The translations under genes and the position numbers were made by a program. The notes beneath the pieces were generated by a model. That model was not told the DNA's origin, made no database searches, and saw only the letters and a list, made by a program, of their open reading frames with translations. Positions 1 to 11,640 of a stretch of DNA of 64,000 nt are shown here, piece after piece. Numbering within the stretch: the stretch's first letter is position 1; each line of letters opens with the position of its first letter. Origin of the DNA: Trichobilharzia regenti (taxonomy: Eukaryota; Platyhelminthes; Trematoda; Strigeidida; Schistosomatidae); assembly GCA_944472135.2 (NCBI GenBank), contig OX235270.1:135237632-135301631 (forward strand), read 5' to 3'.

Positions 1-255
1 GGAGTACTGTACAGCAATTTCGTCCTAGTTTGGGACTCTTCAGCAGTACGCACCCACCGGGATTCGAACCCAGGACCTTCCGGTTACAAGGCGAGCTTGT
101 ATACCATTAAGCCACTGGGATCCGATCCAATGGACCTTGAATTCTAACTTCTGCCAATTCACGACATAGCGCGACCGCTAGCCAATGTCTTCGGAGAGTA
201 TTTGTCCTAACACCCGACCCGCTGCACCCTACTGGTCACGACTTCCCACTGGAAC
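1..255 (-). mobile_element. Hammerhead-bearing tRNA-derived SINE (SM-alpha-like), cut by window edge
   Basis: Read on the minus strand, this stretch has a tRNA-like internal pol III promoter: an A-box-like TGGCTTAATGGT (103-114) and a perfect B box GGTTCGAATCC (60-70). Next comes a hammerhead-like fold (4-49) with a six-pair stem I (GTACTG with CAGTAC), core CTGAAGA, a four-pair stem II and GAAA. Stem III is badly mismatched, so cleavage is doubtful. The same layout recurs in the 57-63 kb array, and the upstream part near 220-255 also matches the array unit. The tRNA-like SINE with hammerhead is the described SM-alpha type of schistosomes; the assignment rests on motif layout only. Confidence 0.75.
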
Positions 256-279
256 CCAGGTAACTACCTACCTGGATAG

Positions 280-385
280 GGCCAGTCGCCTTGTAACCGG
301 AAGGTCCAGGGTTCGAATCCCGGTGGGTGCGTACTGCTGAAGAGTCCCAAACTAGGACGAAACAGCTGTGCAGTACTCCCAGGTT
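280..385 (+). mobile_element. 5'-truncated hammerhead SINE fragment
   Basis: This plus-strand fragment is opposite in orientation to the copy at 1-255. It keeps the B box GGTTCGAATCC (310-320) and a hammerhead-like fold at 331-376, but has lost the A-box half. The core CTGAAGA and the four-pair stem II match the consensus CUGANGA core. Stem III is the loopless palindrome ACAGCTGT, and the residue at the cleavage position is G (370), which hammerheads do not cleave. It is therefore probably inactive as a cis ribozyme. Confidence 0.7.
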
Positions 386-1032
386 TTCTAATGGTTCTCT
401 AACCAATGTCAGTTCATGATGAAGTCCTGAAACCAATCAAATCCCTACAACACAACACTTGAATACTGTAAATTCACTGGTTTGAACAATCAAGAGTTTG
501 TAATCTCAAATAAAGACAAAGTGATTGCCTGACACATACTTATTAGAAATGAATGTTCGACTAGACGTAGTCAGCGCTGAAAATTGGCATTAGTGTGATA
601 CTGAACCAGGCTTTTGAAGTGATAAACCTAATTCGTCAGCAGGTTAGAACTAGTAGTAGTGCCTAGTTTTGCATCAACAAGTCACGTAATTTATCACCAA
701 CTTTAGTCATTGTTTCATCACATTAACCTCATTTTAAGAGACTTCAGGGAAATAGCAATAACTCAATATTGATTGTATGGAGACTAGAAAATCCATGCCT
801 TGTCATAACTTCATAATTTGCTCACATCGCTAGAAAGAAAAGTACTTAGACATATCACACTGTTAACTTGTTATTTATAGACTTGGTGTACTAAACACCA
901 TCCGTGTGTACACCAATAGCTAAAAAGTATTATGGCGTCTGCTAATTAAGCAAAGAAGAATTTGTTAGAAAAGATTTTACGGCCATCTCAATTACAATTG
1001 ATTTCAGCATTTCACCTTTAATTATTCAAATG
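386..1032. other. Intergenic sequence, nothing recognised
   Basis: AT-rich sequence with no long reading frame, no repeat shared with the rest of the window and no recognised motif. It lies just outside the left outer edge of the large inverted duplication. Confidence 0.6.
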
Positions 1033-2070
1033 TGTGTCACTACTTTTCATAAAAATACGACAGTGAATAGAAAAAAGTCTGTATTGATTCACAGAAATTT
1101 TAAAGGTGATAACAGGCTAGTGCATTCCCTGCGATTTGACTGATTCCTGTCTGTCTACCCACCGGACAATGTGCTCGCTAGTTCAATCGAAATTCGGCAG
1201 ATACCCAATCTGTTAGTTACTCACCATCCTACTCATCTCCCGTCTTTATTACATAACTCCTTTACCATTGCATGCATGCATTTAGTTTACTTAAACCTTA
1301 ACTCCACGTGCAAAAACAATATAAGCGTAATTTTCTGAGCACTGTTCAATAAGTCCAGAACCTCCTATCATCTGACATTATGTAGAATCTACAAGTATGC
1401 TAAAACTTTTCTGTAAGTAAACCTGATAATTATTTAGGCTGTAAGCAGCTGATGAGAAGTCACCGAAATAAATGATGTTACTATATTATTCTGCAAAAAC
1501 TGTTGTTTTTGCTTTATTCAAATTCAAAAAGGGGAATAACTGTATCAAAAGGAATATATTTCTTCTGTCAATCTGTTGTTTTTCACTATGAGTGAATAGG
1601 AATTTAGAAATTACAAAAATAAGATTGAAAAAATTGTCCATCAAATGTTAACCCTATGACGGATCTGACATATCTTCACGTTTGACCCCAATATTTTTTT
1701 TTTATAAATTTTATTTGAACTCCTCTTCCATTATTAGACTTCCACTCCTCATGACATTGACCTTGACCTTGTTTCAATTTTAGGTGAACTCTGGTCAACC
1801 TTGTCAATTAGGCTAAGTCACTAAATCTGTTTATTTTGGCCTTCCTTCACTTCTTACCTGGTTAATACTTTCCATATGAAGTAATATAGAATCCTTTGGC
1901 TGTTATCTAAAGGTCATTAAATTTTAGTGACACATTTTGTTTATTAACAATACTCTATTGACTGATGTTATCATATGAACTATCCCCCGCCCAACCAGTA
2001 TCATGTTTTATCCTTATGTCTCTTATGCCTCGAGGAACTTCGACTGCCTCATGTATATTATTTATTCCAT
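1033..2070. other. Outer part of left arm, no gene recognised
   Basis: AT-rich non-coding sequence duplicated at 23971-25008. The only motif worth noting is TGACCTTGACCTT at 1758-1770, which on the other strand gives two overlapping AGGTCA half-sites. No transposon family was recognised. Confidence 0.5.
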
Positions 2071-2655
2071 GGATATGGATAAGATTTTATTTTGATACAA
2101 TCACACAGTATTATACAGTAATATTGTGGTGAGAACAGGCTGCTAGTCAAATTGGTTGACGTTAACTTACGTCAATGTCTATATATCGTGAGGAAAATAA
2201 GATCAAAGACTTTGCATAGACGGACACAGTTAGTATATAAATGATCTGACATTCAAGAAAGAGCCACAAAGAGATGAAAGATTAACTTTCTGTGAGAAAC
2301 AACCAATCAGAAGACTGTGTTTGTCTATTGACAACAATCTATAATAATGTACACGACAATCTATAAATATGTGTTGATTTTCCCTAATAAACGATCTGTT
2401 GCCTGGCCCTTGTCTTCTGTTGTTACAATATTTACTGATGACCACGTTTCGAGCACAATTGATTGCTCATAATCATATCAAGGCACTCATACGACTTTCT
2501 TGCTTCATTTATATACATGAGTAAAGATTGATTAGACGTATGAGTGCCTTGATATGATTATGAGCGATAAATTTTGCTCGAAACGTGGTCATCAGTAAAT
2601 ACTACTGTATAACACTGTGTGGTTGTATCAAAATAAAATTTTATCCATAATGGAG
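2071..2655. mobile_element. Fold-back of Penelope-like terminal sequences (left arm)
   Basis: Two nested inverted repeats are visible. The outer pair is about 55 bp (near 2071-2125 and 2597-2650). The inner pair is about 65 bp (near 2432-2500 and 2540-2604) and contains the motif GCTCGAAACGTGGTCATCAG in both orientations. A related motif (GCTCTAAACGTT on the minus strand near 2990-3010) follows the Penelope-like coding remains at 3057-4340, so these are probably terminal repeats of the same family placed head to head. Mirrored at 23386-23970. Confidence 0.5.
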
Positions 2656-3056
2656 TTGAACCTATCCAAGGACTAGCTAAAATGTGGGAAAACTATGGTA
2701 CTCTCTGACCGAAATCCTGCATCATAATAACCACAGACAGTATCTTGACGGTTGCATCAAGTCAGACTGTTAATACAGCCTAATTTTCTCAACCCTGTTT
2801 TAGACAAGTGTAATAATGTTACCGTCATACACTGTCAGTGACTTTCACTAGTTGATCGATACGCAGAAATGAATTACCACCATCTTACGAACAGTGTTCT
2901 CCAGTGTTGACAGATTATGAGAGGGTATTACATTTTGAACCGCTGTACTTATCAATGATCTTCACTAAAAAATGATTACACTCTTACAACGTTTAGAGCA
3001 CAATTTATTGCTCATAATCATAGTAAGGTACTCACACAAATTCTCAACTTCGTTTA

Positions 3057-4340
3057 TATAATTCCATTAGTTTTTATCGCTTGATTTATTGGTAGTAGTA
3101 CTTTCCATATTTCAGGTATGAGTGATGAGTCATTCCTAGTGCATGTGTTGGGTGTAGACTCAATGAACAAGGATTCAGTAATCAACCTCTCTCTCCACCT
3201 ATCTAGATTACTCTTTAGAATTTTAACCCTCTCCCATCCTATTGTGTGGTTGTTTTTTAATGCATGCAATGCAATGTAGTGCTGAGCTTTTTCTAAATTA
3301 CTTATCTTCTCGGGGTCAACCATTCTTACCTTAGCCACTAAATTCTTATGTTCTGACAATCTGACCTGACCTACTAGTTTGGCCTAGGTAGTTGACCTCA
3401 CAGTCATTGCATGGTATTTTGCAAATTGTATTATTTTCCCTAATTGGGTCAACTGAGTCCTTTGACCTACAAAGTTTGTCCCTGAGTGAGTTTGTAGGTT
3501 TGAATGCCATTCTAATTCCTGCTATATTAAGAATCCTACGTAGGGTCTCAGGTGTCCCTTCCTTATGTGGAATGACAGTAGATGCCTTATATTCTCTCTT
3601 ATCTATGTTATCATTACCAGTTTCGCAATTATTTTTATTTTGCTTTTGGCCTTTTCTGATCTTCCTAATGAATTTTACAAGATAGTTATTTGATACCAAC
3701 GCTTCTTCTATCTGTTTTGTTTCATCATTTACGTCTTTTCTTGTACCACTTAGTTCTACTGCTCGGTTTGTTAGACACTTAATTACTAACTCTGCCTTAA
3801 CAGTTAACCGATGAGATAATTAAAGTCTAAGTATCTATTAGAATGAGTTGGTTTTCTGTATACACTAGTGTGCAGCTTATCTTCTTTTATTCGTTTTATT
3901 TTACTATCTAACATAGCTAATTCTCCTGGTTCATTTTCCGATTCAAAAGTGAATTTTATTCCTTCTACTAGTGAAGAAACTGTGTGAAGAAACTGGAAGT
4001 AGGTTCTGTTTTTAACACTGTGAAAGTGCCATCCACATATCTCCACCATATTTTTGGAGAAGGATTAAATGTATTTACAGCAATATTTTCCCAGCTATTC
4101 ATAAGTATATCTGCAAAGTTAGGGGATATTGACGATCCATCCCGTTGCTACACCTTCTGTTTGTCTACACATTTTGCCTTGGAATTTAAAGATAGTAGAT
4201 GTCAAGCATAACTGAATTCCTAAAATAATTTTCTCAGTGGTCAGTTTCGTCCTATGATTGAGTTCAGGATCTGCAGTTAGTTCTTTTTTAACTGCTTCTA
4301 AGGCCATATTGATTGGTATATTAGTATAAAGACTAGTTAA
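3057..4340 (-). pseudogene. Penelope-like element, RT C-terminus plus GIY-YIG endonuclease, decayed (left arm)
   Basis: This is the mirror copy of 21701-22984 and carries the same lesions. Read on the minus strand, the pieces in order are RT core remains (4119-4307), the tail of RT with the family motif YRKPTHSNRYLDF (3804-4049), a linker and GIY-YIG-like region with IPCNDCEVNYLGQTSRSG (3346-3699), and a C-terminal part starting SEHKNLVAK (3054-3359). Frameshifts separate them. Penelope-like elements join an RT to a GIY-YIG nuclease, and this order fits that family (schistosome relatives are the Cercyon/Perere-10 type). The element is 5'-truncated and cannot make a working enzyme. Confidence 0.8.
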
Positions 4341-7300
4341 GAATAGTATTATCGAAGAACAATATAGTTTTATTGCGTATTATAAGTCACAAGGAGTGGA
4401 TGCATCTGCGCCATCATTGAGAACGATTTTGAACCACATCACTAATTGTCTCCAGCCACTGGGGTTTGCCATCCCTAGGACCCCAACCAGTCAAGAAGTC
4501 TACACCTTCCTACGTAACTGGCTGGATTAAACTAACTGTTGTGGATTTCATTGACTGATGAAGCCACGTTTAGGTATGACCACCACTGGCTATTTTCCAA
4601 CCATATCTTATATCAGCTGACTAACATTGATCTTCGAGGAAGGCGATGACTAGGCATACATAAAACATTTCCTAACCATCTCAACCGATGCGGATGCTTC
4701 ACAGCCTCGTCGATTGATTTCCCCTCCCTACTTACCTAGTCGTCGACCGAGGCCTCACCTCAGTATTGCTCACCCTATTATAACACTAAACATGGAAGAT
4801 ATAACACAGGCATCTATGATCAAAGACAGCTAGCCAACCTTTTCATGTCTTCCACTTCCAATGGCTAGGTCTCACACACAGCCATAAAGAAGGTCAGAGT
4901 GAACTGCTGAGCGAGCAGTACACATGCCCTTTGGTCTATAGCCAACCCGATATCACGTCTACGTCAGAGACGGCGTAAACTAGTAAAGAAGAAGCGAGCC
5001 CTCTCTATTCACCATGCTGAGATTTCGTCAGCGATCAACCCTCTGGCGTTGACTAATGCAACTCCCCAAATAAGTGGAGTGGTCAACACTCTCCACAAAC
5101 CACTTCACTCCTTATTTCTAAGCTAGGAGTCAATGTAGTCCAGTCCAGTCCTGTAGCATCAACTTACATTTGGGCATCCCTGACAAATGCCACAAGTTTT
5201 CATCACTTCAGATGACAACTCTTCACAAGCTCTCACCTGGCTGCATGAGTTCAAGTAGTGCCTTGATTTGTGCAATGTATTTTCTCAGCATTTCCTTTAC
5301 AGACAAGCATCGCCATAGTACCTCTCGGTCGACAGAATCTGATGCCGCCTTTAGGTCAAGAAAAATAACAATTGTTGGACGGCAGTAGGTATGCCACATG
5401 TGCTCCAGAATCTGTCGAAGGGTGAAGCTATGACCAATACACCCTCTTCATGGACTAAAGCCTGCCTGGTTCTCTCGTGTTTGTTTCTCTCAAGCACCAC
5501 TTAGTCTACACGTGACTAATCAGTCTGGAACTTTAGATACCATTTTGGCTAAGCTAATCCCCTGTGATTATCACAGGAAGAATTGTCTCCCCTCTTGTAT
5601 ATCGGGATAATCAATGACTTACACCAATCTGATGGGAATTTCTGATTCTCACACGCTGCTTAGTACCTTAGTTAACGCAGAAGTAGACTGTCTAAATACC
5701 TCTGGAGTCATTCCATCAGGTCCTGCTACTACGCCTAGTTTCAGACTAATGACATCCTTAGTAGCTTCAGTCAAAGGGACGGAGGACCTGTGTTTATATC
5801 CCAATCAGGGAGGTGTTGTATTCTGTGTAAGTTGAGCCTGGCTGTAGGCCAAATGAATTGCTCCTCAAAGTATTCTTCCCGACGTTCTAGTCGTCTATAC
5901 CTGAGAGGTAACTATGGTGACATTTCTCTCAGAGATTGTTTCACTTATCGTTTGTCTTTTACCACCTGTTTCCCTGATAAGTCTAAATAGTTATCTAATG
6001 TTACCAATCGCCGATGCCTTTTCCATCCCTTCCGCTTTTGTCGCCCACCACTATTCACGTTTGTTACGAAGACTTCTTGTTAGTTTTCGTTTGAGTAGCT
6101 TTCGTTCCTCACCATAATCGGATCTCGCCGGAATCAGTCTTCTTGCGTCAATCAGTTCGGATGAGGTGGTAGAGATCCAATGGCTCTCTCTAACTTTAGG
6201 TTATTAAGGGTTTTAAGGTTATTAAGAGCTTCTATAGCTGTCTATAGCTAACTGCATGTAGTGCAAGGTTACCTCAATAGTCTTGCTGTCGAACACAGAT
6301 ACACTATTAGAGACGTAACTGTTTCGCTGCCAGCAGTTTTTTATGTCAATTTAGACGTAAGCATTAACGTGTACGAACCAGGGCGTGATCGGAATCTACG
6401 CACGTGTTCCAGAAGGAGCGATAACTTTCTACTGACCCTCGCCAACCATACCCTATCGCTATGTGGTCTATCTGAGTCCAGCATTGATTTGGTGATAGAG
6501 CTCTCTATTTGTGCCTAAAGTTAGCGCTGGCTAGGAACAGATGATTATCTCAACAGAACTGTAGGCGACGATCACTGTTGTCGGTTAGTCGGCAAGGAAC
6601 TCCGTACGTACCACTTATATACTTCTCAGTCTGGCACAGCTTCCCTACTCGGGCATTGAAGTCGCCTGCTAAAACAACTATATCTGCTCATTTTACTTTT
6701 TGCAGCTAACTAGTCATTTTCAAGTAGAAGTCATCCTTCAGTTCATCCGAAATGTAGTCTGTTGGGGCGTAAGCGGAGAATACGAAAAGGCAACAACAGG
6801 AAGTGCCGTCTTTCCTTCTTTTAACGGACCCGTTTAGACAGACCGCACACATACGATTATCTGCTGGGATCTAGTCAAGAAGTGATTTTTCCGCCCTAAA
6901 ACTCAGTGCTATTCCTAGACCTGGAAGCCCTCGCGAATTGGCTGAGGGGTCTCCTAACACACTTAAAGTGAATTTTTCAGATTCACCTTGTTGGCAGGGT
7001 GAATTTAATTGAATGACCACACTCGTGTCTTGTATGCGTTCCACCAAAACACAACATACATCCATGGCTCGAGATGCCAGAGTTCCGGAGAGTGACGCCT
7101 GTTGTCCGATTTGGCAGAGGGTGCTGACGTTGAAGGTGAGGTGGCTGTAAAAGGCTGTCGGGGGTGTATCTGTGCCCCACATCGTTGTTTGTGGTCAGAG
7201 AAGGAAGTGAAGATGACACACTACTAACTGCAGTGGGGGACTGAGATGAAGGTGATGTGAGTACAGGAGAATGATGCTCAGGAAGGCTTCATGTGCTCTT

Positions 7301-7844
7301 GGAAGTGTGTGGGCAATTGTTACTTCCTGACTTCCTACGCCGTGAAAGTTGATTGATTCTTTGGGTACCTAAAACAGAAAGAGGGTTAATGCTGCGTGAC
7401 CGCAGAGCCCAGAGGACAACTGCTTGAGGCCGGTAACACACGGCCTGTATGAACTGGTTTCTAAGATTGGTTCCGTATTAGTAGACTTACCGCCGGTTAC
7501 GGACCATCGTAGGGTAAGTCGGGATGTACAATTTTTGGGGTCGACCTTTTGTAACCCCCTCCCTCCAGAGTGGAGAGACAGCATAGCTGGCATGCTGGTC
7601 ATCTGAGGGAAACATCTAACTGCTGTTACATCTCTGTTCCCCAGCAGTACGACTTCACCCACAGACCCCTAGCATAGTGTAAAAACAATTTTTACACTAT
7701 GCCGGTAATTACTTTTAGTCTAATAGCTATGCTAACAAACTTCCTGGTATGGTAAGACCTGCAGGAACAATAGTTCCAGCCAGTATATCTTGTTGGGACA
7801 TTGTGATATGGAAGCGCGACCAACACGTCAAGGTAGCAGCTATC
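4341..7844 (-). pseudogene. RTE-clade LINE, nearly full length but decayed (left arm)
   Basis: This is the minus-strand mirror copy of 18196-21700. It holds the 5' untranslated region (GCTGCTACCTTGACGTG near 7830), endonuclease remains (6871-7182, matching the better-kept ORF at 34013-35314), and RT and C-terminal remains broken by many stops and frameshifts. The same family in better condition lies in the eIF4G intron at 33449-37225. The 3' end stops at about 4341, where Penelope-like sequence begins. Function is lost. RTE elements encode an apurinic-like endonuclease and an RT for target-primed insertion. Confidence 0.8.
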
Positions 7845-8529
7845 GGTCGGGTATTGGCTATTCAGTCCTCAATATGGAGCTAGAGAAGCCGGCTGCTGAT
7901 AATAGTCTGCACTGGGCTGTTACAAACGCTCTTCTCCACGCGTCCGCGAATTTTTTGACACATTTACAAGGACCGATTGACTTGGTGTTGAAAATCTGAA
8001 TCTTGTTTTTTACGCAGATTTCCAAAACGATTTCGGAGTGATGAAGGTCTGTCTTGCATATTTCCAATCCTGACTGGTTTTGACATCCTCATCCGTGCAG
8101 TGCGCCTGTAGTCGATACGGTGTTTTTTCAATAAGTGACCTCATTCAAAGTATGAGAACTTCGAATAATTCACAAGGGAGAAGGAGAGGATGGATAAGTT
8201 GCTTCCGCGTGGGCAAATCAGGGTTTTCTATCCGGATCGTAAAAGGCCTCTACAAGGCAAAGTATACAGAAGCTTACTGTTTTCTGGAGGCATCTTTTGA
8301 ATTTGTAGATGACCATTATTGAATTCTCCATGCAAATTGAGTTGCTACTGCTTGCCATACATTTAATCTTGAAACACTGTCATCCAAACCACATGCAACA
8401 GTCTGTACAGTGGAAAAGTTGATCGTTGTTAGTGAGTACACAGTCTGTTGGTTTGGTGACATTTCTTCATACTCTCATATCCAGATTATTGTTATTATTA
8501 TTATTATTGTTTCCTTTAATTCTTAGAGG

Positions 8530-10010
8530 AACATACCCCTTCAGTCGAACGTCTCCATTGCATTTGGTTCTCTGTCAACAGAAATCACACATCACCACCG
8601 AAGTCCAGATCCTCCAAGTTCTTCGTGTGGGTTCATTTAATGCCTGTCTCCTCATCGGAGATAGTAGGCAGCTAGCTAGCTTGTCTTACTCCCATCTTCA
8701 CGTCGAAGGATTCCGTGAGTTTCCCGTTGTGGGTTACCTGGAATATAGCATTACTGCACAACTGTTGGATGACGTGTATAATTGTTGGCGGAAGCTGTAG
8801 TAGCCAAGTATTTTTGCAAATCACCTCTCGATGATTGACGTTGTCGAAGACCTTGTCAAAGTCGATGAAGTTGAGGTAGGGTGAGGTTTGACTACCATTT
8901 TATGCTTTGTTCCGTGATGACGACGCGTAGAGCTGACACTTGATCTGTATATAATTCGCCTTCGCTGAATCCACCATGTTCTGGTGAGTGGGGCTGGTGG
9001 AGTTCTGTATCCAGTGCATCTTTCATTCTCACCACGATGAGGTGACTTAGTATTTTACTTGACATGGACAAGAGTATGACTCCAGGCCAGTGCATACAGA
9101 GTGAGTGAGGCATAAGCCAGCCAGCCTTCTTTGGTAGCTTGACAACGTGGTCAGGCTTTCCTCCAGTCGACAGGCAGATTTCCTCCCCTCTTCCCAAACT
9201 CTCAGTAGCTTGATTGCATTCGAGATTTCTGCTTCCGTTGAAGAATTGGAGTCCACTGACAGGGAGTTGAGTGCGTGATGTTGGTGGTCGATTCAAGAGT
9301 CCTTCGAGGTGATCAACTCATTGTTTCACTTGTCTCTCCTCTTTGATGGTAATCAGGTTCCCCCGAACATCTTTCACCAGTTTCATCATCTGAATTCATC
9401 TCTTCCCGAATAGCGAGTAATCTTGTTATCTGATATAATGTTCTGAGGTCTTTTTCACCTCAACCTGAAACCTGCCTGTTCTGCTTCAGTGGCCAGTCGC
9501 TGTGTCGTAGAATTGTCTTTTGTCTTTCCCAGAACCCTTCTTCATGTCTTTCTTGATTCAGTGCAGTGTACATTGAATTCAGTTTCTGATTCCATTGTTC
9601 GTCTTCTCACTGGTTCATCTTCTCTTTCCTCATCTTTCTCTTCTCTCCCCTCGTCTCCTCTCCTCTCCTCTCCTCGATTAGCTTCCAGGTAGGTAGGTGT
9701 CCGTTGAGAGCGATATCTCGTTTTGTTTCTTCTTTCTTCCTAGAACAGTTGTACACATTTCCTTGAATATCATGTTCAGAGAGTTCCAATGTTCTTCCAC
9801 AGAGGTGTCCTCAGTGATACCATCAAGTGTGTCTGACTTTGCTCTGGTCTGATCTGTAGTGAATTTATTTCTTGTGTTTTTTTCCTAAAGTTGATAACAT
9901 CAGTCCCACTGCGTTACCTGGTTTTCGATTATACACATTTCTTTTGCAAACTCCGTCACAATCAAGTGGATGTTGGTTCTTGGAAAATTCAGCGTGATTT
10001 GAGATGATTT
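8530..10010 (-). pseudogene. Second RTE-family LINE fragment, decayed (spans the left inner edge)
   Basis: Read on the minus strand from about 10010, the segments in order resemble the end of an RTE endonuclease (a SDHHL-like remnant near 9970), the linker (SVEEHWNSLN, then GRKKK near 9740), the LLNRPP segment before the RT (9280-9300), RT motif remains (KLPKKAGW near 9160) and IDFDKVFDNVN near 8860. The catalytic box that should read FADD is FGGD near 8620. Stops and frameshifts run throughout. This family differs from the RTE at 4341-7844. The fragment continues smoothly past 9800 into the spacer, unlike its mirror copy. Confidence 0.7.
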
Positions 10011-10499
10011 GAATTGAACCTCAGTGTTGCAAAACAGTTTGTAGTATAGATGCATTTATTATTATCATCACCGCTAAGCCATAGTATTCTAGTTAATTAG
10101 GCTGATGATCAGTTTATGCTATGTTAATGAAAGCATGCTTGTCTAGATGTTTTATTAATCTGGCTTGTCGTTTAATTAATAATGGTAAGAAAAGTTGGAC
10201 AAACTTTGCTACTCAATAAGCACTCACTAAATTTCATTTGAAAGATTGATGAGTAAATAATTTCTCAGTTAATACTTCGATTCATTGTTAGCTGTTATCT
10301 TTTTTTAAAGTAATTATAGGAATCGCTGTATTTTAAAACAATGCTTTTCAAAGCTACGCCAAGCCTTCTTTTCTATATAGCTTTTGATTGCACTAATAAT
10401 GTGTATGCACTTCGTAACAACTCCATGTTGTCACAGTCACTAGGCACATATATATTTTTGGTGAATCAGTTTTCTGGTCTTGTTGTTTTCACTACATTT

Positions 10500-11640
10500 C
10501 TATGTTACGATTGAAGGCAGTTATGGGTTCTATTTGGTGGTGGTGATGCGTAGTGTTGTTGTTTAGCCAGCGCCTGACTAGTGTTTGCAGAAACCTACCT
10601 GTTTTGTGCTACGTCGTCCATCTAGGACATGTTGTTGTCTTTCTAGAATGATACGGTTAAATATTTTACTTGAGGCAAACATGAGCATGATGTTGAGTCA
10701 GTTCTTTAATAGATTTGAGTCACTTTGACATGGTATCCGAATGACATCATACTATGTATACTTATTCTATTTAAGTAAGTGTCAAGGCTGTAATCGTTGT
10801 GTGTGTGTGAACTGAAATGTTACAACGAAATTATGTTTTATTTTTGTTTGCTGACAATGTGTCTATAAATTGTGAAGTACGTATATTATGTGTATGTGAG
10901 ACAATGTTACTTGTTTATTAGATCAAATTAATCAATATTCAAAATTATGATTACTGTTCGTTGCGTTTGATAAATTGGGATTCAGCACAACATCGCTATT
11001 TCACTCTGTTATCTGCAGTACTTTCCAGCTGGTTGTACGATTGACTATAAGCTTTCACTTTCTCGTGCATGTCACGTCAGACATCTATTCGTCGCTTTCC
11101 ATTCTTGGTTGGTTCGCTGCCCACCGGACTTCTTCCTCGCTTGGTCATCCTCTGACCACCCATCTGATCCTTAGGTTGTGATAGCCCTTTTGAGGTGCTC
11201 TTCTTGATGTTTGTCTTGCTTCCTCAATCCGATTCTAGTTGTCTTTGACATCATCCATGCCGCCAACTGTAGATGAAAGGATGTTGACAAGGGTAATGTT
11301 ATTGAGACGGATGGTTCCCTTTAGATTCTCCCCGCTGATGATGTTTGGTGCTTGTTTCTATCGTTGGTTGAGTATCTTCACTGCCTCTCTCTTATTTATA
11401 TTCTGAAGTGTTGTCAAAATTTTTATTTTAGTCGGAAAGCAAATGCTCACCGGTAGTTCTGTGTCTGGTGCTGCTGGTATTCCTGTACGTGTTCTAGATG
11501 CCGGTCTGTTGAAAATTCCTTTGAAGTGGTTGACCCTGCGTTTCTTGTATTCTACCTCTTTGATAACTTTGTCTCATTGACTACCTTGCAGCAGCGATGT
11601 GGTTATTCGACATAGTGTTTTTTTAGGTCTATCCTGCCTT
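10500..11640 (-). pseudogene. RTE LINE relic, RT region
   Basis: Read on the minus strand, a heavily decayed RT region is recognisable. A segment like NHFKGIFNRPASRT near 11540-11500 corresponds to the pre-RT HFEELLNRP motif of RTE elements. Remains of a GPDNI-type segment lie near 11330-11280, and a segment near 10690-10620 resembles SKILNRIILERLKD followed by QAGFR. Stops occur in all frames, and the stretch 10740-10980 seems inserted or unrelated. It probably belongs to the same family as 8530-10010 but is an older, separate copy. Confidence 0.5.

Larger units (their letters stand above)
1033..9800 (+). repeat. Left arm of giant inverted duplication
   Basis: The reverse complement of 1033-9800 is found at 15843-25008. 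Paired coordinates sum to 26041 in the outer part, 26040 in the middle and 25642-25643 in the inner part. The arms differ only by a 398 bp segment present in the right arm, single-base indels (one near 8990/16650, one between about 5390 and 5610) and a few substitutions (for example 7435 against its partner near 18606). Without the extra segment both arms are 8768 bp. The contents are mobile-element remains only. The left inner edge (9800/9801) lies inside an uninterrupted RTE fragment, which suggests this arm is the original. Confidence 0.95.

Noticed and set aside
8426..8800. A 124-codon leucine-rich membrane protein
   Set aside because: It is the reverse strand of the decayed RTE and an AAT/ATT repeat (near 8490-8508), which creates the poly-leucine run.
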